A DNA stretch of 64,000 nucleotides from Nitrosomonas sp. Is79A3 (GCF_000219585.1 NC_015731.1:1550001-1614000), one strand, 5' to 3'. Numbered from the stretch's first letter, positions 51,659 through 62,344 are shown. Notes: a model not told the origin generated them from the sequence alone. Made by a program: numbers and translations.

Positions 51659-52093
51659 GTCGGCCCTGAGATATCTACAAGCACTTGATATTAGTTAGGA
51701 ATGAATTGATTCTTAATGATCATAACGACCGGAAATGTTAAAACATTCATGTGTTTTCGGGTCGAAATGGTGATTAAAAATGCTAAGACGTAGCGGTACG
51801 ATTCATCAACGAACAGATCTGTTACTCCAGCCTGATCCCAATGATCCCATTTCTGAAGCTTGCTGAAAGGCGTCATCGGTGATCGCATCAGCCTGTTGGT
51901 GGCCGCTGCCGCCTGGAATCTGAAACATTGGTTGCTGGCCATTTTTTTGGCTCTTTCCCCGTGACGAAAACTGCAAATTTGCCGGATTCCTTGATAGAAA
52001 TTTAAACTACCGGAGTATGCATTCTGGTAGGCAACAATTTTCTCGAGTGGCTTTTCCAGAACACCAGTTGTTTGGTGCTATTTTAGGGAAGAC
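51659..52093 (+). mobile_element. Internally deleted derivative of the IS5-like element
   Basis: About 435 bases matching both ends of the full IS at 56724-58248. The left end begins GTCGGCCCTGAGATATC and the right end reads TTTTAGGGAAGAC. The middle is missing: text equal to the IS near 56939 (GAAGCTTG) joins text equal to about 58018 (CTGAAAGGCG), losing some 1.08 kb of transposase. It has diverged by many substitutions. AATTGGTCGGCC occurs at both edges (51654-51665 and 52100-52111). Confidence 0.85.
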
Positions 52094-52217
52094 TCGATAA
52101 ATTGGTCGGCCATCGGCCATCACAACGCCAAATAATGACATTTCTTTGTCGCACAACTTTTTACTGCCGGTTATGGTGAGCGTTATACGTCTCTATCAAG
52201 ATTTAAAGCCATCTGCC

Positions 52218-52658
52218 TTACGTTTTCTGCACTTCGCGCTTAAGCTTTTTTTCTTTCAATTTGTTGGGTTGCCGAAATCGATTTTTACCAGCAATGCGTA
52301 GGAGACGAAGAAATTTTGGACATTCAAAATGGTTTGGTGCTTTGCAGACCGCTGCGTGACGGAGCCCATCACGCATAGAAATCAGTTCTTCAATTGTTCT
52401 GTCTAACTCACCCGCCTTGGTTAAAAGCAGTGCTCTATTAATATCAGGCCCTTCAGGAGTAAACATTTCACCAATTTCATCAAGCGAGAAACCGGCGCTC
52501 CGCCCTAAAGATATTAAAGCCAGCCGCTCTATAACATTGGCGCTGAATAAACGGCGCAAACCATTTCGACCGTTTGACTGGATCAGTCCTTTCTCTTCAT
52601 AAAATCGTAACGTTGAGGCTGGTAATCCAGATGCCTTTGCGACCTCAGTTATATCCAT
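52218..52658 (-). CDS. MerR-family transcriptional regulator
   Basis: A 146-residue protein. The N-terminal winged HTH (DITEVAKASGLPASTLRFYE) is followed by a dimerisation helix and a Cys-containing tail (AAVCKAPNHFECPKF), which could sense metal or redox state. It is divergent from tpm and is expected to control that promoter from the operator in the gap. Confidence 0.92.
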   Translation of the reverse strand: MDITEVAKASGLPASTLRFYEEKGLIQSNGRNGLRRLFSANVIERLALISLGRSAGFSLDEIGEMFTPEGPDINRALLLTKAGELDRTIEELISMRDGLRHAAVCKAPNHFECPKFLRLLRIAGKNRFRQPNKLKEKKLKREVQKT

Positions 52659-52682
52659 AATTTCACCTGTTGTAATTAATAC

Positions 52683-52713
52683 TTGACTTCAAGTCGACTT
52701 GAGCTTTTATCCT
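52683..52713 (+). promoter_or_regulatory. MerR-type promoter with 19-bp spacer
   Basis: TTGACT (52683-52688) and TATCCT (52708-52713) are separated by 19 bases, the over-long spacing characteristic of MerR-activated promoters. The spacer holds the perfect palindrome TCAAGTCGACTTGA. It drives tpm and the TauE/SafE gene. Confidence 0.82.
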
Positions 52714-52796
52714 AGCTCAGTACACAACTTAGCACAACACTCGAGCCATAAGGTTGATGGCTTGTTATTAATCTTTTAAGAATTTAAGGGGCTACT

Positions 52797-53447
52797 ATGG
52801 AAGCAAGTTTTTGGCATCAAAAATGGGAGCGAGGGGATATTGGTTTTCATGAAAGCGAAGTAAATCCGTTTTTAATAGAACATTTTGAAGAACTAAATCT
52901 GACAAGAGGCAACCGAATTTTCCTGCCATTGTGTGGCAAAACACGTGATGCGGCATGGTTGCTTGCCTGCGGTTATCGAGTTGTTGGAGCAGAGCTAAGC
53001 GAACTCGCCATTAACGAGCTGTTTAAAGAACTTGGTTTAGAACCGGAAATCTCCAAAGTTGGGAAATTGGCTCGCTATCGTGCTGAAGATATCGATATAT
53101 TAGCGGGCGATATTTTTGCTGTGTCTGCTGGATATCTTGGGCCCATAAGCGCGATATACGATCGCGCTGCTTTGGTTGCTCTGCCTGCTTGCATACGAGA
53201 ACACTATACGTCACACCTGATGAACATAACCGATACTGCGCCGCAGTTGCTGATCACTTATGAATACGATCAATTACTGATGGATGGCCCGCCGTTTTCA
53301 GTGAACGAGGACGAAGTAAAGCGACATTATGGCGCTTCCTACCAATTGAAGTCTGTTGGAAGCAAGGATGTCGCAGGTGGATTGAAAGGGAAAGTTGCGT
53401 CAACGGAGGCCGCTTGGTTGCTCCAAAAAAACAAAATAATAGGTTAG
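52797..53447 (+). CDS. tpm: Thiopurine S-methyltransferase
   Basis: A 216-residue protein with all TPMT features: SFWHQKWERGDIGFHESEVN at the start, the SAM-binding LPLCGKTRDAAWLL and VVGAELSELAI, GDIFAV, IYDRAALVALP and YEYDQLLMDGPPFSV. Bacterial enzymes methylate thiopurines and also selenium or tellurium species. It lies under a MerR-type promoter and 6 bases before a TauE/SafE exporter gene. Confidence 0.95.
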   Translation: MEASFWHQKWERGDIGFHESEVNPFLIEHFEELNLTRGNRIFLPLCGKTRDAAWLLACGYRVVGAELSELAINELFKELGLEPEISKVGKLARYRAEDIDILAGDIFAVSAGYLGPISAIYDRAALVALPACIREHYTSHLMNITDTAPQLLITYEYDQLLMDGPPFSVNEDEVKRHYGASYQLKSVGSKDVAGGLKGKVASTEAAWLLQKNKIIG

Positions 53448-53453
53448 ATTTAT

Positions 53454-54257
53454 ATGCCGGATATCGAATGGATACTGTTGTACATTGTATTGGGTGCCTT
53501 AGTTGGTTTTATGGCGGGCTTACTGGGACTTGGTGGCGGTGGAATACTGGTTCCTCTGCTGACATCCATTTTTACTTACCAAGGTATAAGCGGTGATAAC
53601 GCGGTTCACTTGGCATTAGGAACGTCGCTGGCTTGCATGATCATTTCTTCAACAGCAAGCATTCGCGCACATGCTTATCAAGGCGCCGTCGTGTGGCAAG
53701 TTGTTGGCGGAATGGCGCCCGGAATTATTCTGGGTGGCTTTCTGGCTACCCAGGCTGCCGCCCGCGTTAACTCAGCCTGCATTGCTATATTTTTTGCGTT
53801 GTTCATGGCAGTTGTGGCGGGACAAATGTTTCTTAATTGGCAACCGAAACCTAGCTCAAAACCGGTAAGCTTTCGTGGATTAATTGTGGCCGGAATTGGG
53901 ATCGGATCTGTATCAGCACTTGCTGCAGTGGGAGGCGGTTTTCTCACCGTTGCCTACCTGGGTTATAAGAATGTGAACATAAAAAGAGCGATTGGTACTT
54001 CAGCTGCAATTGGATTTCCGATTGCTATCACGGGTACTGCCGGCTACATGATGAGCGGCTGGTCTATCACATTGAGCAACCCCTATACTCTTGGATTCAT
54101 TGATGTGCCAGCATTCTTGGCAATATCGATTGCTAGCTCAATTTCGGCTTCCTATGGAGCTCGCTGCTCCCATGGTTTGCCAGAAGCTTATTTGAAAAAG
54201 ATATTCGCCGTTATCTCATTGCTTTTGAGTATAAAGATGCTGGTCTCGTTTGTTTGA
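53454..54257 (+). CDS. TauE/SafE-family sulfite exporter-like permease
   Basis: A 267-residue membrane protein with about eight TM segments and the duplicated family motif GFMAGLLGLGGGGILVPLL (about 19-37) and VSALAAVGGGFLTVAYL (about 152-168). The family exports sulfite and other small anions. It is an operon partner of tpm under MerR control, so it may export a product of thiol/chalcogen metabolism; the substrate is unknown. Confidence 0.9.
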   Translation: MPDIEWILLYIVLGALVGFMAGLLGLGGGGILVPLLTSIFTYQGISGDNAVHLALGTSLACMIISSTASIRAHAYQGAVVWQVVGGMAPGIILGGFLATQAAARVNSACIAIFFALFMAVVAGQMFLNWQPKPSSKPVSFRGLIVAGIGIGSVSALAAVGGGFLTVAYLGYKNVNIKRAIGTSAAIGFPIAITGTAGYMMSGWSITLSNPYTLGFIDVPAFLAISIASSISASYGARCSHGLPEAYLKKIFAVISLLLSIKMLVSFV

Positions 54258-54492
54258 TTCTGACCAAAGAATATGGATATTCTTTGGGGGTATTTTGAGA
54301 GGATTGGCACTAAATACACATAACAAGGCATTGCACCGGACAAGTCGTTGAATGGCAAGAAAGATGATTGTCAGCGCTTCTCAGCTTGAGAAATTGAACG
54401 GTGCCAACTGTTAGGGTTTATTTAGTTCTAATTTTGAATAAGTCAGGATTAAATCCTAATTTTTACAATTTACCCATCCGATTACGCTTATC

Positions 54493-55845
54493 TCACCGGA
54501 CTTGTTCGAACTGTTCGCGCAGGCTTTTCACCACGTTGGGTTCGCCTCGGACTCGGAAGAAAGCGCCTTCACCATCAGCCCGTTCTTCCAATACTTTACA
54601 GCTTGTGTAGATTTCACCGCGTAGTTGCTGTGCCGACCAGGGAAGGAAAAGTTCGTCCTCGATGAGATCTTTCTGGAAGAACGCAACGATCGCCTGGTGT
54701 AGTTTTGCGACTTCGTCAGGGCGGCGCGCGCTCATGACCATGCAGGCTGGATACTTTGTCTTGAGCGCAACTTCGCATTCTGTTTGCGCCGCAGCATCTC
54801 CGACATGATCGATCTTATTAAAGATACGGATGCGCGGGATATCTTGCGCGCCGATTTCATTCAGCACTTCGTCGGTGACCTCAAGCTGGCGTTCGAATCC
54901 GGGATCACTCGCATCGATGACGTGCAGTAGCAACGCTGCATCAAGCGCCTCGTCGAGCGTCGATTTGAACGAAGCAACCAGTCCGTGCGGCAGATTCTTG
55001 ATGAATCCGACCGTATCGCTAACGAGTACGCGTGGTACGCTCTCGGGGTGGAGGGTGCGCACAGTGGTGTCGAGCGTAGCGAAAAGTTTGTTGGCAACCA
55101 GCACTTCGCTTCCGGTGAGTGCGCGCATCAAAGTGGATTTGCCTGCGTTTGTGTAACCGACGAGCGCAACGCAAGCGATCCCCCGGCGCTCAAGCCGTCG
55201 TGCACGCTGTATCTGGCGTTCGGCGTCCATCGCGACGATTTCCAGTTGCAGTTCAGCGATCCGGTCACGGATCTTACGCCGGTCCAGCTCTGTGTGCGAT
55301 TCACCGGCCCCCCGGCCACCCACACCGCTACGCTGCCGGCCTTGCGGTCCCGCGAGTCTTGCCATTTCGCGCAGACGCGGCGCCATGTAGCCGAGGCGCG
55401 CGATTTCCACCTGTGCGCGCGCAGCGGGAGAGCGTGCGTTGCGATGAAAAATTTCGAGGATGACCATCGTGCGGTCCATCACCGCGCAGGCAATCTCTTT
55501 TTCAAGATTGCGCGCCTGTGAAGGTGAAATCTCGTGGTCGACCAGGATGACGTCGATACCGTCCGCGTCCAGTGGAGCAGTCTGCCCGGTTTCTTGCCAT
55601 CCGGCAGACCCAAATTCGTTGCTCACGAACTGGCGTATTTCCTCCCGCTTTCCGGTGCCCAAGTAGGCCGTAAAATCAAAACTGGAGCGCTTCTGCGTGA
55701 ACGTGTGCACAACTTCGAACCCCAGTGTTTTTGCCAGCTCGCGTAACTCGGTCAGCGATGCTTCGAATTCCATGTCGGTTACGCTTGGCAGTTGGACAGC
55801 CGCCACGACCGCGCGCTTGGGTTTCTCTTGGGTTTCTTTTTGCAT
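54493..55845 (-). CDS. hflX: GTPase HflX
   Basis: A 450-residue protein. The N-terminal HflX domain (FTQKRSSFDFTAYLGTGKRE, VDHEISPSQARNLEK) is followed by a glycine-rich linker (GRQRSGVGGRGAGESHTELD) and the G domain: G1 ALVGYTNAGKSTLMRAL, G3 VSDTVGFIKNLPHGLV, G4 FNKIDHV and G5 MSARR. HflX splits stalled ribosomes under stress. GC content is higher than in neighbouring genes. Its 3' gap (54258-54492) shows nothing notable. Confidence 0.96.
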   Translation of the reverse strand: MQKETQEKPKRAVVAAVQLPSVTDMEFEASLTELRELAKTLGFEVVHTFTQKRSSFDFTAYLGTGKREEIRQFVSNEFGSAGWQETGQTAPLDADGIDVILVDHEISPSQARNLEKEIACAVMDRTMVILEIFHRNARSPAARAQVEIARLGYMAPRLREMARLAGPQGRQRSGVGGRGAGESHTELDRRKIRDRIAELQLEIVAMDAERQIQRARRLERRGIACVALVGYTNAGKSTLMRALTGSEVLVANKLFATLDTTVRTLHPESVPRVLVSDTVGFIKNLPHGLVASFKSTLDEALDAALLLHVIDASDPGFERQLEVTDEVLNEIGAQDIPRIRIFNKIDHVGDAAAQTECEVALKTKYPACMVMSARRPDEVAKLHQAIVAFFQKDLIEDELFLPWSAQQLRGEIYTSCKVLEERADGEGAFFRVRGEPNVVKSLREQFEQVR

Positions 55846-56097
55846 TTGCAGATTGCCTTTGTTTGGTGAGTAAAATCAGATAGCCATTATCGTCGATAAA
55901 GGCTCATAGGAGAAACTAACATTAATTCTGAAAAGTTTTTGTATTAGCTTATTCCTGCCCATAACATGGGTAGGGTATGCTGATTTTCAAGGTGCATAAT
56001 GTTTTGTAAGTCTCGAAGATACTCTTATCGGATTAAGTGGAGCTTTGGCACTTTGACATCGTTTAGGGTAGCGGGTATCTATTCCATTATTGCCAGA

Positions 56098-56717
56098 TTA
56101 CCGTAACCGCGCTTTGCTCAGTTCATCTAGTACCAGCATAGCCAGGCAAAATGGAATTGCATACAGCCAAACATCGATCTCGATGGGCGCGGTGCCAAAC
56201 ATGCTGTTACCTAGCGGCGTATAGACAATTAGTAGAATTAAGATAATTTCCACCGCGATGCCAAGCAGCAGCAAACGATTACCAAACCAGCCAGAATGAA
56301 AAACAGATTCGCTTGGATGACGGCAGATGAAGACATTCATGATTTGCATGACAATAATCGCCGATAGGCATGCGGTAGTGGCTTGCAGATACAGCGGATT
56401 ATCGGCTGGTAACATTTGTCCGTAATACCAGCCTCCCGCATGCAGGACATAAAAAAATGCCGCCATCGCGGCTATCGCTTCTGTCACACCTAAAAGCAAA
56501 TAGGCGCGGCCCAATAATGGCCAATGGAGCAATCGCTCACTACGCGCCCGTGGCGGTTTTTTCATCACATCTTTATGGGGTGCTTCAGCACCCAGTGCGA
56601 GCGCGGGTAGAATATCCGTACCCAGATCCACCGCGAGAATTTGGATAATGGTTAGCGGCAGCGGGATTTTGAATAGCACAAACGCAAGATATGGGACCAG
56701 CTCAGGCACATTTGAAG
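56098..56717 (-). pseudogene. Cation P-type ATPase, C-terminal part beyond the IS
   Basis: Encodes the last four or so TM segments of a P2-type ATPase (PELVPYLAFVLFKIPLPLTI, ILAVDLGTDILPALALGAEA). It is continuous with the gene body at 58249 once the IS and one target repeat are removed: the TYILTSN junction is rebuilt across TAAGTA. Without the rest of the gene it cannot be functional. Confidence 0.92.
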
Positions 56718-56723
56718 TAAGTA

Positions 56724-58248
56724 GTCAGCCCTGAAATATCCACAAGCACTTGATACTATGCTTGAATGATCTGATTCTTAATGCTCATAACGACCGGAAA
56801 TGTTAAAATATCCAAGTGTTTTCTGGTCGAAATGGTGATTAAAAATGCTAAGACATAGCAGTACGATTCATCAACCGAATTTGTTTGGAACAGATTTGTT
56901 GATGCAACTTGATCCCAATGATTTGTTGCTGAAGCTTGCATCAGCGATACCCTGGCAAGAATTTGAGGAATCATTTTCCATCCATTACACGACGGCGGCA
57001 GGTGCGCCGAGTAAGCCGATCCGGCTGATGGTTGGGTTATTGATACTGAAGCAGTTAGAGAATCTGAGTGACGAATCGATAGTATTGCAGTGGAAGCGCA
57101 ATCCTTATTACCAGGCCTTTTGCGGCATGAAAGAATTCTAGCAGAAGCTGCCTTGCCATAGCACGGAGCTAGTACATTTTCGCAAGCGCATAGGTGCGCA
57201 AGGGGTAGAGCGGATTTTCCAGATGAGCGTTGGTTTGCATGGGGAATCGGCGCTGGAAGATGTGGTTCATGTTGACACGACTGTGCATGAGAAGAACATC
57301 ACGTACCCGACAGATAGCAAACTAGCGATCAAGATTATCAATCGCCTCAACAAGATTGGCCCCGCCCACGGCATTTCACAGCGGCGCACTTTCGTCAAAG
57401 AAGTGAAGTCACTGCGCCTGGATATTCGGTACTACCGGCACGTGAAGAAAAGAGCTAAGGCCAAACGCGCATTAAAGCGGCTCAGAACCATTGCAGGTGT
57501 ATTGATACGGGAACTCAGGAGGGAATTACCGCAGCACTGTCTGTTTGAATGCTATCAACGGGACTTTCTATTGTATGAGCGCGTATTACGGCAACAGCAA
57601 AACGATAAGAACAAGATCTACTCATTGCACGAACCGCAAGTGTACTGTGTCGCCAAGGGGAAAGACCACAAACAATATGAGTACGCTAGCCAAGCATCGA
57701 TCGCCAGTACCGCAAAAGGTAATCTGATCGTCGGCGTAATCAGTCACGAACAGAATCTGCATGACAGCAATACGTTACCAGAGATCTTGCGTCATGTTGA
57801 GATTTCGCGCGGGAAAGCAGCCAAGCAAGCCGTATGCGATCGCGGCTACCGCGGCAAACGTGAAGTCAATGGAACCCAGATCATTTTGCCCGGAAAAGGA
57901 CTCAAGAAAGATACCCGATACCAGAAAGACAAGAAGCGAAAACAGTGCAGGAGGCGTGCCGCGATTGAACCCATTATCGGCCACCTGAAATCGGATTATC
58001 GAATGGCGAGGAACTATCTGAAAGGCGCTATTGGCGATCGCATCAACCTGCTGATGGCTGCTGCCGCCTGGAATCTGAAACAATGGCTGCTGGCCATTTT
58101 TTGGCTCTTTTTCCCATGGCGGAAACTGCAAATTTATCGGATTCCTTGATGGAAATTTAAACTACCAGGGCATGCATTTTAGTAAGCAAGAGTTTCCCCG
58201 GGCAGCTTTTCCAGAACAACTGTCGTTTGATACTTTTTCAGGGTCGAC
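56724..58248 (+). mobile_element. IS5-superfamily insertion sequence, 1525 bp
   Basis: Inverted ends GTCAGCCCTGAAATA and GTCGACCCTGAAAAA (right end read inward) bound the element. TAAGTA is duplicated on both sides (56718-56723 and 58249-58254). Because the ends and target are partly palindromic, the true duplication could be shorter (for example AAGT). It interrupts a P-type ATPase gene. The transposase has one premature stop. Confidence 0.92.
56845..58149 (+). pseudogene. IS5-like DDE transposase with a single amber stop
   Basis: A 434-codon frame interrupted only by TAG at 57139-57141 (EF-stop-QK), most simply a CAG or CAA to TAG change. The domains are intact: N-terminal helix domain (SKPIRLMVGLLILKQLEN), DDE core (HVDTTVHEKNITYPTD, AVCDRGYRGKREV, AAIEPIIGHLKSDYR). 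As it stands it gives a 98-residue fragment, unless stop readthrough occurs. Confidence 0.9.
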
Positions 58249-60215
58249 TAAGTATATAGGTCATGAACTTACGGATATTTTCGAAAACCGCCCGTCCTTC
58301 CTCAATCGCTGCAACAATATTGGCAAAGTTATCATCCAGTAGAATGATATCGGCTGCTTCCTTGGCTACATCGGTTCCGGAAATCCCCATACTGATGCCG
58401 ATATCTGCAGCTTTTAATGCCGGCGCATCATTAACACCATCACCCGTGACAGCAACCACTTCGCCCTTTTTCTTCAGTGCTTGCACAATCAACATTTTTT
58501 GATCAGCACCGACGCGGGCAAAAATAATTTCCTTGGCATCCAGCATTAATTGGAGCTGGATTGCTGACATGCGCCGCAAATCATTCCCTGAAATGATTAC
58601 CGGTAACCATGATGATTTTAATACCAGCTGAACGGCAGCTTGCAATCGCGGCAGAAACTTCAATCCTGGGCGGGTCTTCGATGCCTGCTAATCCACATAG
58701 AATCAATTCCTGTTCCAGGTGTTCTGTATCAATCCCTGAGGGGCAGCACCGATAAGCTAATGCAAGCACACGCAATCCTTGTTCCGCCATCGTTTCTTGC
58801 GCTTCAAGCAAAAGCTGACGCTGTCTCTCATCCAGAGGGTTCGTTTGCCGATTCAGATAAATGGAATTACAAAGCGGCAAAACAGTCTCCAATGCGCCTT
58901 TACAATACAGTTTATTTCCATCAGGCGTTTGAAATAACAGCGATAGGCGTTTGCGGTCGGTATCAAATGGGATCTCAGCAATCTGTATGAAATCCGGATT
59001 GACTGCGATAGTCATCTGGGCTAATTCCACTAAGGCAATTTCCATTGCATCGCCCAGCAGAATTTGTTTACCTTCTTTGTTTGTCCGTTTTAGCGTGTGG
59101 CAATACATTGCCACATCCAATAACGGATGCTGATGCAGTTGCGCTTTATCGGACGACAAGCAAAACTTCCCTGACATAAACAGTTGTTTTACTTGCATTC
59201 TGTTCTGAGTCAGCGTGCCTGTCTTATCGGTGCAAATGACTGTGGTAGAGCCGAGTGTTTCCACAGCAGAGAGATGGCGCACCAAAGCGTTTTTCTTAGC
59301 CATACGTTGAGTAGCCATGGCCAAAGACAGCGTCACGGTCGGCAATAATCCTTCAGGCACATTGGCAACGATAATGCCAATTGCAAAAATAAAATTCGTC
59401 CAGAAAGGCAAGCCTATCCACAATCCAATCAGGAAAAACACCACGCCAATGAATACCGATAGTATTGCAATAAATCGGCTCAATCGCACGATTTCGAGTT
59501 GCAGTGGAGATAATGCAGCGTCTGTCACCTGGGTCAAATGGGCAATCTTGCCAAATTCGCTATGCATGCCGGTTGCATAAACCAATGCCCTGGCTTCGCC
59601 CGATACCATAAAGGTGCCAGCCAGCAACACATTTGCGCTGTTTTGCACGTCTTGTTCCATGGAACGCTCTGTCGTGCGTGCTTTAGACAGTGATTCTCCA
59701 GTAATCGTGGCGTTATTGACACGAACACCAAAAGCAATCAACAGGCGGCAATCCGCCGGTACGATGTCGCCATCGCTCAACAGGATAATATCTCCTGGCA
59801 CGAGTTCATCGGCAGCAATTTGCCGAATGTTTCCATCCCGCATGACCTTGGTTTGACGAGGGAGCAGATTGCGTAATGCAGCTACGGCTTTTTGCGCCCG
59901 GTATTCTTGCCAGAATGAAAAAATGCCATTGATTATAATTACCCCAACAACAGCATAGCCCAGTGTGGCCATTCCTTCACCAGGTTTATGCCAGTCTGCA
60001 ATAAAAGCCAATAGCGCAGCCAGCCATAAAATTAATGCAAAGAAATGCGTAAACTCTTTAATAAAGCTTGGCAGAAAGCGTTTCTTACCAATTTCCTCCA
60101 CGCGGTTCGGGCCGTATTCCTGCAATCGTCTCAGTGCTTCCTTCTCAGACAATCCAATGGCGCCACTTCGTAAACTGGCATAAGCTTGGTCTTCAGTCAG
60201 TTGATGGATTTTCAT
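58249..60215 (-). pseudogene. Cation P-type ATPase, N-terminal and central parts with deletion
   Basis: The first frame (58581-60215, 544 residues) includes the cation-ATPase N-terminal domain, TM1-4, PEGLLPTVTL, and the phosphorylation motif CTDKTGTLTQ (about 328). It ends abruptly after IIMVTGNH. The second frame (58663 to 58249) continues with [25 protein letters not shown] and IRKFMTYIL. Compared with the family, roughly 80-90 residues after the VTGDH motif are missing and the frame shifts. The IS then cuts the gene again. It is most like Na/K/Ca-type (P2) ATPases. Confidence 0.9.
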
Positions 60216-60235
60216 GATATTTGATCAGCAGTGTC

Positions 60236-60640
60236 CAGGAATTCGAGAATTGTCGCATGATAAATCATTGAACAATAATTACTAAATGACATATTTTTCT
60301 GTAATTGATTTCAACTTGCGCCAAACTTCTGACTTTTGTCAAGAGATCGCCTATGCATGCAGGGAAATTGGTGTTTGCTCAATTAATGGAGCACCTTCCT
60401 TTGCGCACGTTTCGTCAGTGCGTAGCCAGTTACGTATCAAGCAGTTCTACGGAACCACTGAGAACGCAGTCGAGACACAGATATGGCTTGTCATCACTGT
60501 TTATGTCTTGGCCGCCATCTTGAAAAAGAGGCTCAATACCGTAGACTCGCTTTATACAATTCTACAGATTTTGAGCCTGACTCTTTTCGAGAAAACACCT
60601 GTCGATCAGTTGATTAAAAATATCGGGCGCAAGTAGCCCT
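60236..60640 (+). mobile_element. IS4-like transposase relic
   Basis: One frame gives the IS4-type N-terminus (MHAGKLVFAQLMEHLPLRTF, from 60353). Another gives the typical C-terminus (IKQFYGTTENAVETQIWLVI, then LYTILQILSLTLFEKTPVDQ) ending at 60636. The central DDE core is gone, so this is an internally deleted relic of about 300-400 bases. I could not define its inverted repeats. Confidence 0.75.
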
Positions 60641-61020
60641 GTTGCATATTAATAACCAGCTGAATCTATTCAGTAAAATCTCCTAACACTACTGATGTTA
60701 AGTATTTGCTAATAAAGTTAAGTGGCCATCTCTATTTAAGAGGATGATTCATTATCTAAGTTGGCTTTAAACATAGTAAAGCCATAAATTATTCTTTCAT
60801 GCGATTCTTGATATCGGCAAAACAAATCTTGTTCCATTATACTTTTCGTAACCAGACTGTTGAGGGTGTGAATATTCTGGCAAATGTGGCCATGATTGCA
60901 CTCGATCGGAAGGATTGTAATGTTATTTTCGAACATGCATTTGGTTCCGCCCCTTGTCAAATTACTGCATGCGCAGGATAACCATGCAAAAGATAAATCG
61001 TTTGGGAATTTTCGATTGTC
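60641..61020. other. Intergenic region before the polyamine genes
   Basis: No supported gene; short ORFs on both strands here lack ribosome binding sites and known motifs. It should contain the promoter of the FAD oxidoreductase gene. Confidence 0.4.
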
Positions 61021-62334
61021 ATGAGCTGGGGAAAATCAAAATTGGAAGATGAGTTGACTAGTAATTCCTACTACGAAGCATCTGTAATGAGGCTGCCTGC
61101 CGCTCTGCCGCTAGCGGGGAGTATTACGGCAGATGTGTGCGTGGTAGGTGGCGGTTATGCTGGCTTATCGGCCGCTCTGGAGCTGGCAGAACGCGGTTAT
61201 TCGGTCGTATTGCTGGAGGCGCAACGTGTGGGTTGGGGGGCATCCGGTAGAAATGGCGGTCAGGCGCTGGCCGGTTTTGGCTTCACTGGCCAGGAAGCGA
61301 TTGAGGCACAAATGTCCGTTGAGAATGCGCGCCGCGCTTGGGATATATCGGTTGAGGCCCTGCAGTTGCTGCGCATGCGCATTGACAAGTATGCCATTGA
61401 GTGCGAGTACACAGCCGGCCACCTAACCCTGGCTGTCAATCCAAAAAAAGCACGGGCACTGGAGGCGTGGGTCAAGCATCTGGCGCATGCTTACGACTAT
61501 CCGCTGCAATCTATTGGTGCTGCCGAGATAGGTAATTGGATCGCCAGTAAACGTTTCCATGCAGCCGCCTTTGACCCCCAATCGGGCCACCTCCATCCCT
61601 TGAAATATTGCCTTGGCCTAGTAACTGCGGCGCGCACTGCCGCTGTGCAGATTTTCGAAAATTCAGCAGCCATCCATATCCAACGTGGTGACAAGCCGTT
61701 TGTCAAGACAGAGCAGGGCAAGGTTACCTGCCGCTTCGTAGTGCTGGCTGGCAATGTCTATCTTGGAGAATATGGCAAAAGCATTGCGCCAGAACTCGCA
61801 TCGCGCATTATGCCGGTCGGCACCTACATCATCACCACCGAGCCGATGGACAAAGAACGCGCAGATGCACTGATCCGTCTGCGGGCAGCAGCATTTGACA
61901 CTAATCTGGTGCTCGATTATTTCCGCGTAACGGCCGATAATCGGCTGCTGTTTGGCGGCGGTGAAAGCTACAGCACTGTGACGCCAACCAATCTGGCGGG
62001 ATGGATGCGGCAGCGCATGCTGGCAGTTTTCCCGCAGGTGGCAGATCTGCGGGTGCCGTATGCGTGGGGCGGCTTTGTCGATATCACCATGAATCAGGCG
62101 CCAGATTTTGGGCGGTTGGGCAATAACATATATTACCTGCAAGGGTTTTCCGGTCATGGCCTGGCGCTGTCAGGCATGGCAGGTAAACTGGTGGCTGAGA
62201 CCATTGCCGGAGAGGCGGAGCGCTTCGATCTGCTGTCGCGTATCAAGCACCGTTCCTTTCCCGGGGGGGGATTGCTACGTACTCCGGCGTTGATGCTGGG
62301 GATGCTCTATTACCGGTTGCGGGATCTATTTTGA
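61021..62334 (+). CDS. FAD-dependent oxidoreductase, gamma-glutamylputrescine oxidase-like
   Basis: A 437-residue DAO-type flavoprotein. The N-terminal Rossmann motif is VCVVGGGYAGLSAALELAER (about 40-59) with the following acidic VVLLEA. GWGASGRNGGQ (about 73-83) contacts FAD, and the C-terminal YLQGFSGHGLALSG closes the site. It resembles PuuB/OrdL enzymes that oxidise gamma-glutamylputrescine or related amines. It sits 10 bases before homospermidine synthase, so a polyamine role is likely. Confidence 0.88.
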   Translation: MSWGKSKLEDELTSNSYYEASVMRLPAALPLAGSITADVCVVGGGYAGLSAALELAERGYSVVLLEAQRVGWGASGRNGGQALAGFGFTGQEAIEAQMSVENARRAWDISVEALQLLRMRIDKYAIECEYTAGHLTLAVNPKKARALEAWVKHLAHAYDYPLQSIGAAEIGNWIASKRFHAAAFDPQSGHLHPLKYCLGLVTAARTAAVQIFENSAAIHIQRGDKPFVKTEQGKVTCRFVVLAGNVYLGEYGKSIAPELASRIMPVGTYIITTEPMDKERADALIRLRAAAFDTNLVLDYFRVTADNRLLFGGGESYSTVTPTNLAGWMRQRMLAVFPQVADLRVPYAWGGFVDITMNQAPDFGRLGNNIYYLQGFSGHGLALSGMAGKLVAETIAGEAERFDLLSRIKHRSFPGGGLLRTPALMLGMLYYRLRDLF

Positions 62335-62344
62335 GAGACAACAG

